Positions 1-8,987 of a stretch of DNA of 64,000 nt are shown here, piece by piece. This DNA comes from Devosia sp. (GTDB lineage: Bacteria > Pseudomonadota > Alphaproteobacteria > Rhizobiales > Devosiaceae). The notes under the pieces are model-generated. The model had not been told where the DNA came from. It did no database searches and was given only the letters and a program-made list of their open reading frames with translations. Within the stretch, counting starts at the first letter, position 1. Every line of letters starts with the position of its first letter. The stretch lies in contig JAQGJK010000012.1 of NCBI GenBank assembly GCA_028290665.1, positions 1 through 64,000 on the forward strand, in the 5' to 3' direction. Position numbers and translations under genes: made by a program.

Positions 1-385
1 GCACGAACCAGTTGCCGTAGCCGCCGATCATCGCCGGCATCACCATGAAGAAGATCATGATGAGCGCGTGCGCGGTGGTGAACACATTGTACATGTGCTT
101 GCCGGCATCGAGCGCGGCATCGCCCTCGGCACCGTAGACCATGGCGGCAAGGCCGTGGAAATACTGGATGCCCGGCTCCATCAGCTCGAGCCGCATGGCA
201 CCCGACAGCAGCGCACCGATCACCCCCGCGACGATCGCGAAGATGAGGTACATCGTGCCGATGTCCTTGTGGTTGGTCGAATAAACGTAGCGCCGCCAGC
301 CGGTCGGATGGCCGTGATGCTCGTGCGCCGGGGCATGATCGTGCGCGGCGCCGGTCTCGAGGGGGGAGTGCGTGATTTCAGCCAT
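1..385 (-). CDS. ctaD: Cytochrome c oxidase subunit I, N-terminal part (runs off left edge)
   Basis: This is the start of the catalytic heme-copper subunit of an aa3-type terminal oxidase in the inner membrane, which passes electrons from cytochrome c to oxygen. The ATG at 383-385 opens a reading frame starting MAEITHSP, followed by a His-rich cytoplasmic segment (about residues 15-26). The subunit I hallmark [15 protein letters not shown] comes next, then the first membrane helix and the loop ending in GGYGNWF. Only about 128 codons are present; the C-terminal part lies beyond position 1. It follows coxB by 21 bases on the same strand, the usual coxB-ctaD operon order. Confidence 0.93.
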   Translation of the reverse strand, partial: MAEITHSPLETGAAHDHAPAHEHHGHPTGWRRYVYSTNHKDIGTMYLIFAIVAGVIGALLSGAMRLELMEPGIQYFHGLAAMVYGAEGDAALDAGKHMYNVFTTAHALIMIFFMVMPAMIGGYGNWFV

Positions 386-406
386 GGAAGTAGACTTTCC
401 TCAAGA

Positions 407-1330
407 TCACTGAGCCGCGACGAGCGTGGCGTTGGCGGCAGCTACATTGTCGGCCTGCAGGGCCGTCATCCAGGCGGCGAACTGTTCCTGCGTCACCACC
501 CGCACGCCGATCGGCATGAAGGCATGATCTTTGCCGCAGAGTTCCGAGCACTGACCGTAGTACACGCCGACTTCCCTGGCATTGAACCAGGTTTCGTTAA
601 GGCGACCCGGGACGGCGTCCATCTTGATGCCGAATGACGGCACGGCAAAAGCATGGATAACGCCGGCCGGATCGGAGGTCACCTGCACTCGGACAGTAGT
701 GTTCACTGGCACGATCAGCATGTTGTCAACACCGAGCAGGCGAGGTTGCGGCACAGCCTCGGCCAGCCGGACTTCCTCGGGCAGAATGTTGGAATCAAAC
801 GCTTCACCCTGATCGACGTACTCATAGTTCCAGTACCAGGTGTACCCGGTTGCCTTCACGGTCAACGTCGGCGCGGGAACATCGACTTCGCCGAACGAGA
901 AGATGTTGGAGCCGAGATATTTCCGCTGCCCGTCCGGAATGGTCAGCTGATCGCTGAGTACGCCAAAGCTCGGGATGGCGATGATGATCAGCACGACGAT
1001 CGGCAGCACCGTCCAGGCGATCTCGACCAGCGTGTTATGCGTCGTGGTCGAGGGCACCGGATGGCGCTTGGCGTTGAAGCGGAACATCACCACCAGCAGC
1101 AACACCAGCACCAGCAGCACGATCGCGGTAATTGACCACAACAGGATGCCATCGTGGAACACCGTGATCGAATCCATGATCGGCGTGACCGAAGCCTGCA
1201 TGCCGATCTGCCCGGGGACGGGACGACCCGCCTCGTTGGCGAGACTCGCGAACGGGGCAAGCGCCATCACGGCAGCCGCGGAAACGGCTGCGGATCGCGT
1301 ACCCAAGCGTGACAATAAGTGCTGTCGCAC
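407..1330 (-). CDS. coxB: Cytochrome c oxidase subunit II
   Basis: This 307-residue subunit carries the CuA centre that accepts electrons from cytochrome c on the periplasmic side. It shows a cleavable signal peptide (about residues 1-31, ending ASLA), two membrane helices (about 55-85 and 105-125) and a cupredoxin domain. The CuA signature YGQCSELCGKDHAFMPIGV has both cysteines, the Glu, His and Met ligands; the other His is in the HAFAVPS segment upstream. Length is normal for the family. The start is a GTG at 1328-1330 preceded by a GGGGGAA ribosome site. It is the first gene before ctaD. Confidence 0.96.
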   Translation of the reverse strand: MRQHLLSRLGTRSAAVSAAAVMALAPFASLANEAGRPVPGQIGMQASVTPIMDSITVFHDGILLWSITAIVLLVLVLLLVVMFRFNAKRHPVPSTTTHNTLVEIAWTVLPIVVLIIIAIPSFGVLSDQLTIPDGQRKYLGSNIFSFGEVDVPAPTLTVKATGYTWYWNYEYVDQGEAFDSNILPEEVRLAEAVPQPRLLGVDNMLIVPVNTTVRVQVTSDPAGVIHAFAVPSFGIKMDAVPGRLNETWFNAREVGVYYGQCSELCGKDHAFMPIGVRVVTQEQFAAWMTALQADNVAAANATLVAAQ

Positions 1331-1628
1331 CGAATTCCCCCTGAAACATCAGACGATGGTTGCGGGGCTCCGGGGGTCGATTCGGACAGCGCGGCATAGT
1401 TTATACCGCTCCGACTCAACTTCGGAGCGCAACAACCCTAGAGCCGAGCTAAACCACATCACCGCCGGCAAGTCCATTACACTGGCAATGCCGTCCGGTG
1501 CGTCATAATGGTCGAGCGACAATGCCTCACGCTTGCCGCAGTTGCGGCGCTTCTCATGACCCGCAACGTTGACAATCAAGGCCCGCTCGAACAATGAAAC
1601 GATGGGCGTTCGAGGAGTTTTTGAACCC

Positions 1629-2129
1629 GTGAAGGCGATTTTCTCCGGCTTGGCTGCTGCAACGGCAGCGCTCGCACTGTGCGCCGCCCCGGTAGCGGCA
1701 CAAGGCGTCGTCAAGGCTCAGTACGGCGACTGGCAGATGAGCTGCGATACGCCGCTCGGCGCCAGCTTCGAGCAATGCGCCATCATCCAGAACGTCGCTG
1801 CGGAAAATCAGCCCAATGTCGGGCTGTCCGTTATTGTCCTCCGCACCGCCGACCGTGAAGTGCAGTTGCTGCGCGTCCTTGCGCCGCTTGGCGTTTTGCT
1901 GCCCAACGGGCTGGGATTGAACGTCGACGGCAAGGACATGGGGCGGGTACAGTTCGTCCGCTGCTTGCCGAATGGATGCATCGCCGAAGTGGTGCTCGAT
2001 CCCGAACTGATCCAGATGTTGAGCACCGGCACGAACGCCATCTTCGTGGTGTTCAAAACCCCCGAGGAGGGTATCGGCATCCCGGTGTCGCTCAACGGTT
2101 TCAAAGACGGCTTCGAGCAGTTGCCCTGA
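1629..2129 (+). CDS. Invasion-associated locus B (IalB) family periplasmic protein
   Basis: The mature protein begins around the GDWQMSCDT segment, the characteristic opening of IalB-family proteins. It has four cysteines in two pairs (SC and QCA, RC and GC) that suggest disulfides, and a hydrophobic signal peptide ending APVAAQG. The family was named in Bartonella, but members are common in harmless Hyphomicrobiales and the biochemical role is unknown. I chose GTG 1629 because GAGGAG at 1612-1617 sits 11 bases upstream and the signal peptide then starts normally. An ATG at 1602 or TTG at 1569 are alternatives with no ribosome site. A TTGACA at 1569-1574 may be the -35 box, which would also argue for the later start. 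It is divergent from coxB. Confidence 0.8.
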   Translation: MKAIFSGLAAATAALALCAAPVAAQGVVKAQYGDWQMSCDTPLGASFEQCAIIQNVAAENQPNVGLSVIVLRTADREVQLLRVLAPLGVLLPNGLGLNVDGKDMGRVQFVRCLPNGCIAEVVLDPELIQMLSTGTNAIFVVFKTPEEGIGIPVSLNGFKDGFEQLP

Positions 2130-2148
2130 TCGCACCCGGAGGCGACAC

Positions 2149-2397
2149 GTGAATGAACTCAGGCGCGCGCCGCGCCACCGGACTCTCAAAAAGGGTCACA
2201 TTATCGTCAGCGACGGATTTTCCACCATTGATTGCCTGGTGCGGAATCTTTCGGACACCGGCGCCCAGCTCAAGGTCGCCAGCGTGCTCGGCATACCCGA
2301 TAGCTTTCCATTGAAACTGAGCGACGGGCAGACGCTGCAGTGCCGCGTCGCCTGGAAACGCGAAACCGAGATCGGCGTCGAGTTCATCACCGCCTGA
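2149..2397 (+). CDS. PilZ-domain protein
   Basis: This is an 82-residue single-domain protein. It has the two PilZ signatures in order: an RxxxR motif (RRAPRHR, about residues 5-11), then RNLSDTGAQL with the NxSxxG motif (about 40-49), followed by beta strands ending GVEF. PilZ domains bind cyclic di-GMP, so it is probably a small receptor or adaptor, but the target cannot be read from the sequence. The GTG start at 2149 follows GGAGGCGAC. It lies 19 bases after the IalB gene on the same strand and may be co-transcribed. Confidence 0.85.
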   Translation: MNELRRAPRHRTLKKGHIIVSDGFSTIDCLVRNLSDTGAQLKVASVLGIPDSFPLKLSDGQTLQCRVAWKRETEIGVEFITA

Positions 2398-2419
2398 ACT
2401 TGCAGCCGGGACACGAAAA

Positions 2420-2441
2420 TGCCGGACCCGAGGGCCCGGCA
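2420..2441. terminator. Possible bidirectional hairpin between convergent genes
   Basis: TGCCGG at 2420-2425 pairs with CCGGCA at 2436-2441, with an inner CCC/GGG pairing across an A-C mismatch. It lies between the end of the PilZ gene and the end of the DUF1127 gene. There is no clear T-run on either side, so the call is weak. Confidence 0.35.
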
Positions 2442-2493
2442 GTTGGTCAGGAATTGCGGCAATCGAGATTGCCTCAGGACATCGCTACAGTCG

Positions 2494-2766
2494 CTAGACC
2501 GCCGCGGTGGACGTCCAGGCGTTAAGGGTACGCCGAGCCGACAGGATACGCCCGCTGGAGCGGGGGTTACGCAGAGCTTCCAAAACGTCGTCGCGATTGA
2601 TGCCAAGGTCATTGAGGCGGCTCTGATCGAGTTCAAGCAGCGCGGTCAACGAGGTTTTGCGCGCGCGCTCGGTATTGATCTGGGCGAGCCAGTTCAATGC
2701 ACCGGAAAACAGCGAGCGGGGGGCAGCGGCCGAAACGGGCCGGTCGCTGGCGAGCGAAAAGGCCAT
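2494..2766 (-). CDS. DUF1127 domain small protein
   Basis: This 90-residue protein has a DUF1127 core in its second half: a helix with RARKTSLTALLELDQSRL, then NDLGINRDDVLEALRNP. That is the LxxLdd..L.DiGisR pattern of the family. In other alphaproteobacteria DUF1127 proteins have been linked to RNA turnover, stress and phosphate responses, but no function can be assigned here. AAGGAG lies 7 bases before the ATG. It is divergent from the LysR gene with a 161-base gap, a pairing often seen in Hyphomicrobiales, so the LysR protein may control it. Confidence 0.85.
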   Translation of the reverse strand: MAFSLASDRPVSAAAPRSLFSGALNWLAQINTERARKTSLTALLELDQSRLNDLGINRDDVLEALRNPRSSGRILSARRTLNAWTSTAAV

Positions 2767-2927
2767 AGGAAGTCTCCTTAAATTTGACGCGCCGGCACGG
2801 GAGTGTCCAGCAATCTTAGTGATGAATTAACGCTTTCCATCATCGATGGTTATGACTTAGGCCATTGCGTTTCATTGATCCAACAAATAGGTTTCATCCG
2901 TCGCATCAAATCCAGTGATGATAACGC

Positions 2928-3818
2928 ATGACCTCACCGCTTGACCTCGATCAGCTGCAAAGCTTCTGTGCCATCGCCGATTGCGGCAGTTTTACCGAGG
3001 CGGCGCGGCGGGTGCACAAGACCCAGTCGGCGGTGTCGATGCAAATCAAGCGGCTCGAGGAACGGCTTGGCCAGGCTCTGCTCAGTCGCGAAGGCCGCGG
3101 CGTTACCCTCACCAGTCATGGTGAGGCGCTTTATGCTCGCGCGCGCCGCATGCTCCGCGATAACGCCGAAATTCTCGACTATTTTTCCGATGGGGATCTC
3201 GCGGGCTCGATTCGCTTCGGCGTGCCCGACGATTATGCCGTCCGCCTTCTGCCGATGATTCTCTCGAGCTTTGAGCGTACGCATCCCAAGATCGCCGTCG
3301 ATGTCGCCTGCATGCCATCCGAAGAACTGCTCAACGGCATGAAATCTGGCCGCTACGACCTCATTGTTTTCACTCAAGGGACGCATCACGAGTTTGGCGA
3401 ACTGTTCCGCACCGAAAAAATGTTCTGGGTCGCCTCACATGGTGGCCGGGCGCTGGCCGCCGATCCCCTGCCCCTCGCCTGCGGCCCGCAGGTTTGTATC
3501 TGGCGGGCCGGAGCAACCGAAGCCCTCAACCGTATCGGGCGAAATTTCCGGGTTGCCTACACCTCCTCGAACGCCACGGCGATTTCGAGCGCCGTGCTGT
3601 CCGATCTGGCGATTGGCTTTCTACCGGAAAGCGCGCTGCAGCCGGGAATGCGGGTGATTTCCGAGGACAAGGGCCTGCCGCGCCTGCCCGATGCCGAGAT
3701 CGCCATCATGCGCGCCAGCCACGCCTATGGCGGTATTTTCGACGCTCTCGCCCAGCATATCATTGCCGCGATGGGCAATCTCGAAAGCCGTGAGACCACG
3801 GCTGAAGCGGCAGAATAG
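2928..3818 (+). CDS. LysR-family transcriptional regulator
   Basis: This 296-residue regulator has an N-terminal winged helix-turn-helix (about residues 5-65: LDQLQSFCAIADCGSFTEAA, then KTQSAVSMQIKRLEERLG). A two-lobe effector-binding domain starts near GSIRFGVPDDYA. Length is typical. The effector is unknown. LysR proteins usually bind the gap to a divergent neighbour, here 2767-2927, which is AT-rich and holds the imperfect dyad ATGG-N12-CCAT. The DUF1127 gene on the other side is therefore the obvious candidate target. The start at 2928 has no strong ribosome site but gives the standard N-terminus. Confidence 0.93.
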   Translation: MTSPLDLDQLQSFCAIADCGSFTEAARRVHKTQSAVSMQIKRLEERLGQALLSREGRGVTLTSHGEALYARARRMLRDNAEILDYFSDGDLAGSIRFGVPDDYAVRLLPMILSSFERTHPKIAVDVACMPSEELLNGMKSGRYDLIVFTQGTHHEFGELFRTEKMFWVASHGGRALAADPLPLACGPQVCIWRAGATEALNRIGRNFRVAYTSSNATAISSAVLSDLAIGFLPESALQPGMRVISEDKGLPRLPDAEIAIMRASHAYGGIFDALAQHIIAAMGNLESRETTAEAAE

Positions 3819-3885
3819 CAAGCCCGATCAAATCGCTATCGCAGTCGTGTGGTACTAAGAAACGTACCGATTAGTGGAGGCCGGT

Positions 3886-4857
3886 TTGGACGAATTACCG
3901 ATCATCGAGGCCAGGGGCCTGAAGCGGACCTTCAAGGCGCGCGGCGCCAAGGGTAAACTGATCGAGGCCGTGCGCGGCATCGACCTGACGGTACGGCCCG
4001 GTGAGATCGTCGGTTTTCTCGGTCCCAACGGTGCAGGCAAGACCACAACGCTCAAAATGCTGTGCACCCTGCTCGAACCGACAGGCGGCACCGCGACTGT
4101 TGCTGGCTGCGATCTTCGCAGCGACGCCGTAGGGGTGCGGCGGCGGATTGGGTATGTCAGCCAGGCCGGATCGACTTCGCCTGAGGCCCGCGCCGGCGAA
4201 GAAATTATCAGCCACGCGCAGTTTTACGGCATTGATCGCACGACGGCGCGAACCCGTGGACAAAACCTGCTCGCAGCGCTCGATCTCGCCGATGTCTGGG
4301 ATCGACCGTGTGGCTCGCTATCGGGCGGGCAGCGGCGGCGGCTCGATATCGTGATGGGACTGATCCATCAACCGAAACTGGTGTTCCTCGACGAACCTTC
4401 GACCGGGCTCGATCCACAAAGCCGGGCGAATCTCTGGACCCATATCCGCAAGCTCCGCGATGATTTCGGCACCACGGTATTTCTGACCACCCATTATATG
4501 GATGAGGCAGACAACCTGTCGGACCGCATTCTCATCATCGACAACGGCGCCATTGTCGCCGAGGGCACGCCGGCTGAACTCAAGCAGCGCGTCTCCGGCG
4601 ATGCCATCACTCTAACCCTCCGCACCGCGGCGGATGCCGAGGCGGCCAAGGCCATCGCGGCCGGCCTGCCCGGCGCCGATATGCCGATTGTCGATGGCAA
4701 TATCGTGCGCCTGCACGCCACCGAAGCCAGCACCGCGCTTCCCGCCCTCCTCAGCGAACTGGTCAAGGCGGGCATCGAAGCCATCGGCATCGAGACCAAA
4801 CGACCGACACTCGACGATGTATTCCTCACCCTCACCGGCCGCTCGCTGCGCGACTAG
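3886..4857 (+). CDS. ABC transporter ATP-binding protein, DrrA-like exporter type
   Basis: This is the ATPase of a two-component exporter of the daunorubicin-resistance (DrrAB) class. Visible motifs are Walker A GPNGAGKTTT, signature LSGGQRRRLDI, Walker B LVFLDEPSTGLDP and the switch histidine in TTHYMDEAD. The C-terminal DrrA-type extension runs to RPTLDDVFLTLTG. The TTG at 3886 is preferred as start because GGAGG at 3876-3880 is 5 bases upstream; the GTG at 3874 overlaps that ribosome site. The substrate cannot be told. The permease gene follows 66 bases downstream. Confidence 0.9.
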   Translation: MDELPIIEARGLKRTFKARGAKGKLIEAVRGIDLTVRPGEIVGFLGPNGAGKTTTLKMLCTLLEPTGGTATVAGCDLRSDAVGVRRRIGYVSQAGSTSPEARAGEEIISHAQFYGIDRTTARTRGQNLLAALDLADVWDRPCGSLSGGQRRRLDIVMGLIHQPKLVFLDEPSTGLDPQSRANLWTHIRKLRDDFGTTVFLTTHYMDEADNLSDRILIIDNGAIVAEGTPAELKQRVSGDAITLTLRTAADAEAAKAIAAGLPGADMPIVDGNIVRLHATEASTALPALLSELVKAGIEAIGIETKRPTLDDVFLTLTGRSLRD

Positions 4858-4923
4858 AGCGTTTCGAGCAAAGTGGACGCGGGTTTGCGTCAAGAAACGC
4901 AGCTAACTAGGAGAGTTCGGCCC

Positions 4924-5685
4924 ATGGGCTTTTTCCGCGATACCTGGATTGTGTTTTCCCGCGCCATGCGCCTGTCGCTGCGCCAGCCGCTTTGGGTGCT
5001 GATCGGGCTGATGCAGCCGATCCTTTATCTGACCCTGTTCGGCCCGCTGCTCGTCGGCATGGCGAATGCTCCGGGGTTCCCGGCCGGCGATGCATGGCAA
5101 ATCTTCGTGCCCGGCCTTCTCGTCCAGCTCGGCATCTTCGGCGGGCTGTTCGTCGGTTTCGGCATCATCGCCGAATGGCGCTCCGGGGTGATAGACCGGA
5201 TGATGGTCACGCCCGCCAATCGAACTGCCCTGATCGCCGGACGCGCGCTGCGCGATGTCGTGGTCATCGTCACGCAGGCCATCGTGCTGTGCGGCGCGGC
5301 CTATTTCTTTGGCCTGCGGGTGCCGATCTGGGCCTTGCTGGTCGGACTGGTGTTGGTCGGCCTGCTCGGCGCGGCGTTCTCGTTTATCTCCAACGCCATC
5401 GGCATCGCCACCAAGAGCGAGGACGCGCTGGCGCCGCTGGTCAATGCGCTGGCGCTGCCGATCCTGCTGCTTTCCGGAATCCTGCTGCCGATGACGCTGG
5501 CGCCGCGCTGGCTGCAGATCGTCTCGGATTTCAACCCGTTCAAGCACATCGTCGATGCCTTGCGGGCGCTGTTCCGCGGCGAATTGATGACCCCGACCGT
5601 CGGCCTCGGGCTGCTGCTCGCCGTGGTGCTGGTGCTGCTCGGCGCCTGGATCGGCAACCGGGTGTTCGTCCAGCAGACGAAGTGA
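4924..5685 (+). CDS. ABC-2 type transporter permease, DrrB-like
   Basis: This 253-residue membrane partner of the preceding ATPase has about six hydrophobic segments. They begin with QPLWVLIGLMQPILYLTLFG and include the ABC-2 family segment with NALALPILLLSGILLPM before the last helices. The start is ATG 4924, with AGGAGAG 7 bases upstream; an in-frame start further upstream has no ribosome site. It ends one base before the convergent gshA gene. Drug or lipid export is the family expectation; the real cargo is unknown. Confidence 0.9.
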   Translation: MGFFRDTWIVFSRAMRLSLRQPLWVLIGLMQPILYLTLFGPLLVGMANAPGFPAGDAWQIFVPGLLVQLGIFGGLFVGFGIIAEWRSGVIDRMMVTPANRTALIAGRALRDVVVIVTQAIVLCGAAYFFGLRVPIWALLVGLVLVGLLGAAFSFISNAIGIATKSEDALAPLVNALALPILLLSGILLPMTLAPRWLQIVSDFNPFKHIVDALRALFRGELMTPTVGLGLLLAVVLVLLGAWIGNRVFVQQTK

Positions 5686-7071
5686 CTACATCTCGGCGGC
5701 TTTGAAGACCCGGGTCAGATCGCCGCCCCACTCGCCATTGTAGCGGTCGAGCCAGCGCTCGGCGGGAGTTTTGCCGAGGCTCAGCGTCTCCTCGACGGCT
5801 TCGAGGTGCCGCGTTTCGTCGGCCCCGGTATTGTCGGTGCGATCGCGACGGACGAGCCCGGCCGTGGCGATGCCGACGACTTCCCGCGCGATATCGGCGA
5901 CGGTGCCGAAGCTCAACCGGGTCGATTGCGGGCCGGGGGCCGAGAGGGCGAGCTTTGGGACGCTATCGCGCAGCGCTTGGCGCTCGATGGCGCTCCACGG
6001 CTTTACCAATTCCCATGCAGCATCAAGGGCATGCTGGTCATAGAGCAGCCCGGTCCACACGGCGGCAAGCGCCGAGATGGATTTTTCATCGCCCATGTCG
6101 GCGCCGCGCATTTCTAGGAATTGCTTGAGCCGGACTTCAGGGAACAACGTCGAAAGGTGGTTTTCCCAATCCTTGAGCGTCGGCTTGCTGCCGGGCAGTT
6201 GCGGCAGTTTTCCGTCGAGAAACGCCCGAAAACTTTCACCGGCGGTGTTGATGTACTTGTCGTCGCGGATGACAAAATACATCGGCACATCAAGGGCATA
6301 GTCGGCATAGCGCTCAAAGCCGAAGCCGTCCTCGAAGGCGAACGGCAGCATGCCGGTGCGGGCATTGTCGGTGTTGAGCCAGATGTGCGAACGATAGGAG
6401 AGGTAGCCCGAATCCTTGCCGTCGACGAACGGCGAATTGGCGAACAGCGCGGTGACGACCGGCTGCAAAGCCACGGAAACCCTGAGCTTTTTGACCATGT
6501 CGGCTTCGTCGGAAAAGTCGAGATTGGTCTGCACCGTGCAGGAGCGGAACATCATCGAGGTGCCGAGCGTGCCGACCTTGTCCATATAGGGCGCCATGAT
6601 GCCGTAGCGCGATTTGGGCATGGACGGAATCTCGGCCACCGACCACAGCGGCGTGACGCCAAGGCTGAGGAAGTGAATGTCGAGCGACGCGGCGACTTTC
6701 TTAGAGATTTCAAGGTGTTGCGCGAGTTCGCGGGCGGTGCCGTGTACGGTTTCCTGCGGTGCGCCAGAGAGTTCGAACTGACCGCCGGGCTCCAACGAAA
6801 TGCCGCCGGCGATCTCGTCATTGCGGAGGCCGATGGGGTTGTCGCCATCGTAGAATGGCTCCCAGCCGGTAGCCTGCTGCACCCCGTCGAGGAGCGCGCG
6901 AATGCCTTGCGGGCCATCGTAAGTGACTGGACGGATTGGGTTTTCGTGGAAGACGTGTTTTTCGTGTTCGGTGCCGATGCGCCACTCGGAACGCGGTTTG
7001 CCACCGCTCGACATGACCTCGATCAAATCCGTCCGGCCTTCGATCAGCGGTGCAAATTCCTCACCCGACAC
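5686..7071 (-). CDS. gshA: Glutamate-cysteine ligase, plant/alphaproteobacterial type
   Basis: This enzyme makes gamma-glutamylcysteine from glutamate, cysteine and ATP, the first step of glutathione synthesis in the cytoplasm. The 461-residue protein has the family opening with RIGTEHEKHVF and the substrate-site segment GISLEPGGQFELSGAPQETVH. It resembles the plant GSH1-like class found in Hyphomicrobiales rather than the E. coli type. The GTG start at 7069-7071 follows GAGG by 5 bases. The AT-rich stretch at about 7085-7110 is probably the promoter. It is convergent with the ABC permease gene. Confidence 0.93.
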   Translation of the reverse strand: MSGEEFAPLIEGRTDLIEVMSSGGKPRSEWRIGTEHEKHVFHENPIRPVTYDGPQGIRALLDGVQQATGWEPFYDGDNPIGLRNDEIAGGISLEPGGQFELSGAPQETVHGTARELAQHLEISKKVAASLDIHFLSLGVTPLWSVAEIPSMPKSRYGIMAPYMDKVGTLGTSMMFRSCTVQTNLDFSDEADMVKKLRVSVALQPVVTALFANSPFVDGKDSGYLSYRSHIWLNTDNARTGMLPFAFEDGFGFERYADYALDVPMYFVIRDDKYINTAGESFRAFLDGKLPQLPGSKPTLKDWENHLSTLFPEVRLKQFLEMRGADMGDEKSISALAAVWTGLLYDQHALDAAWELVKPWSAIERQALRDSVPKLALSAPGPQSTRLSFGTVADIAREVVGIATAGLVRRDRTDNTGADETRHLEAVEETLSLGKTPAERWLDRYNGEWGGDLTRVFKAAEM

Positions 7072-7177
7072 ATTATCCTCGGTCTATTTTGTGTTATATT
7101 ACAATGGTTTGGCGAGTCTTCCGGTCATTTCGACCGGCCGGCGGACAATATCGTGGCGCTTGCCGAAAGCAATGGCT

Positions 7178-7933
7178 TTATCGCCAATCGCCGATGATGG
7201 ACTGGACAACCGCCAGCGCAGCGACCGCGGCGGTGTCGGCCCGGAGGATGCGCGGGCCGAGGCTGATCGGAATAACATATTGTTTCGACAACAGGATTTG
7301 TCGCTCCTCATCGGAGAACCCGCCTTCGGGGCCGATCAACACGCTGACTGATGGCCGGTCGCCGAGTTGTTGCAGCCGCTCGATGGGCGAGCCGGCGGGC
7401 TGGCCTTCGTCGGCGACGATCAATTGACGCCCAGACGGCCAGTCGGAGAGCAGTTGAGACAAGCTAACGTCTTGATTGAGCACGGGAATTGACAGCACCT
7501 CGCACTGCTCCGCGGCTTCGATGACGTTGGCGCGGAGGCGGTCGAGGTTGAGGCGCGTCGTCTGGGTGTAGCGGGTGATCACCGGCTGGATCGTGCCGGC
7601 TCCCATTTCCGTAGCCTTTTGAACGACATAGTCGAGGCGGCCGGTCTTGAGCGGCGCGAATCCGAACCACAAATCGGCGGGCGGCGTTTGCGGAGCAATG
7701 AGTGCGAGCAAGCGCAAGCAAACGGCCTTTTGCCTGCGTTCTGCTTGCGTGTGTGCCTGCGTTGCGAGCCACGCCCCATCCCGGCCGTTGAAGACGATCA
7801 ATTCGGCGCCGGTCTGCATGCGGAGAACGTTGAGCAGATAGTTCGATTGGTCGCGGTCGAGCTCGAGTTCGGTGCCCGCTGTCATATCGGCATCGATGTA
7901 GAGGCGCTTGAGCTTCGAGTAGGTTCTTGGCAT
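7178..7933 (-). CDS. rsmE: 16S rRNA (uracil-1498-N3)-methyltransferase
   Basis: RsmE methylates U1498 in the decoding region of 16S rRNA using S-adenosylmethionine. It is a 251-residue SPOUT protein with an N-terminal PUA-like part (RLYIDADM, then LNVLRMQTGAELIVFNGRDG). The C-terminal trefoil knot is marked by LIGPEGGFSDEE and by SLGPRILRADTAAVAAL. The start is ATG 7933, giving MPRTYSKLKRLYI. The longer frame upstream has no conserved sequence and overlaps the promoter region of the divergent ubiA gene. It lies upstream of gshA on the same strand with a 106-base gap. Confidence 0.94.
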   Translation of the reverse strand: MPRTYSKLKRLYIDADMTAGTELELDRDQSNYLLNVLRMQTGAELIVFNGRDGAWLATQAHTQAERRQKAVCLRLLALIAPQTPPADLWFGFAPLKTGRLDYVVQKATEMGAGTIQPVITRYTQTTRLNLDRLRANVIEAAEQCEVLSIPVLNQDVSLSQLLSDWPSGRQLIVADEGQPAGSPIERLQQLGDRPSVSVLIGPEGGFSDEERQILLSKQYVIPISLGPRILRADTAAVAALAVVQSIIGDWR

Positions 7934-7960
7934 CGCTGGTCCTGCCGGGGTGTGCCTCTC

Positions 7961-8001
7961 GGTACCTCCCCCGACGCCTTCTCGACAAGAGGGAGGTGAC
8001 C
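7961..8001. repeat. Imperfect palindrome between rsmE and ubiA
   Basis: GGTACCTCCC at 7961-7970 is nearly complementary to GGGAGGTGACC at 7991-8001 around a GC-rich centre. It resembles the short palindromic intergenic repeats seen elsewhere in this window but is a divergent copy. Confidence 0.35.
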
Positions 8002-8033
8002 GCGGCGGTCGTCCGTGCCAGAGCAGTGGCGGA

Positions 8034-8987
8034 ATGCAATCGGAGTGCAACGGCGTGACGATCGAGGGCGGGCGCGGGACAGTCGCCGATGCACAGCGCG
8101 GCAATTGGGTGGATGCTCATGCGCCGCGCTGGCTGCGACCCTATGCGCGGCTGGCGCGGTGGGATCGGCCGATCGGCTTTTGGCTGTTGTTCTGGCCGTG
8201 TGCGTTTTCACTGGCGCTCGCGGCAATGGCCGCACCCGAGCGCGGGTTCAACTTTGTGTATCTGGTGCTGATGTTCATCGGCGCGGTGGTGATGCGCGGG
8301 GCGGGCTGCACCTTCAACGACATCGTCGACCGCAAGATCGATGCACTGGTCGAGCGGACCCGGTCGCGCCCCCTGCCCTCGGGCCAGGTGACTACAAAGC
8401 AGGCGGTCGGTTTCCTCATCGCGCAGGGTCTCGTTGGGCTCGTGGTGCTGCTGCAGTTCAACTGGCCGACCATCGCGCTGGGAGCGGCGTCGCTGCTGTT
8501 GGTGGCGATTTACCCGTTCATGAAGCGAGTGACCTGGTGGCCGCAGCTGTTCCTCGGGCTGGCGTTTTCGTGGGGAGCGCTGGTCGGCTGGGCCGCGGTG
8601 TTTGGGACGCTGGGCTGGCCGGCGCTGGTGCTGTATGTCGGCTGCATCGTCTGGACCATCGGCTACGACACGATCTATGCGCTGCAGGATATCGAGGACG
8701 ACGCGATGATCGGCGTCAAATCGACGGCGCGCCTGTTCGGCAACCGGGCACGGCTGCTGATCGGAGTGTTTTACGCCGTGACGGTGCTGCTGTGGATCGC
8801 GGCGGCGTGGCTCGCCGGCGGTGGCGTGCTGTTCCTGCTGGGCGTGATGGTGCCGACGGCCGTGCTGCTCTGGCAGGCGGCGACGCTCGATGCGGCGCTG
8901 CCGGGTAATGCGCTGCGGCGCTTCAAAGCCAATCACTGGGTCGGGGTGGCACTGACACTGGCGCTGGTGCTGAAGTTCTGGCGTTAA
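8034..8987 (+). CDS. ubiA: 4-hydroxybenzoate polyprenyltransferase
   Basis: UbiA attaches the polyprenyl tail to 4-hydroxybenzoate in ubiquinone synthesis, in the inner membrane. Both Asp-rich prenyl-diphosphate motifs are present: NDIVDRKID and DTIYALQDIEDD. The rest is hydrophobic with about eight or nine helices. The N-terminal family segment RLARWDRPIGFWLLFWPC is clear. I chose ATG 8034, giving 317 residues. GTG 8055 is possible, and the frame open to 7950 would reach into the rsmE promoter region. It overlaps the convergent reductase gene by 4 bases. Confidence 0.93.
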   Translation: MQSECNGVTIEGGRGTVADAQRGNWVDAHAPRWLRPYARLARWDRPIGFWLLFWPCAFSLALAAMAAPERGFNFVYLVLMFIGAVVMRGAGCTFNDIVDRKIDALVERTRSRPLPSGQVTTKQAVGFLIAQGLVGLVVLLQFNWPTIALGAASLLLVAIYPFMKRVTWWPQLFLGLAFSWGALVGWAAVFGTLGWPALVLYVGCIVWTIGYDTIYALQDIEDDAMIGVKSTARLFGNRARLLIGVFYAVTVLLWIAAAWLAGGGVLFLLGVMVPTAVLLWQAATLDAALPGNALRRFKANHWVGVALTLALVLKFWR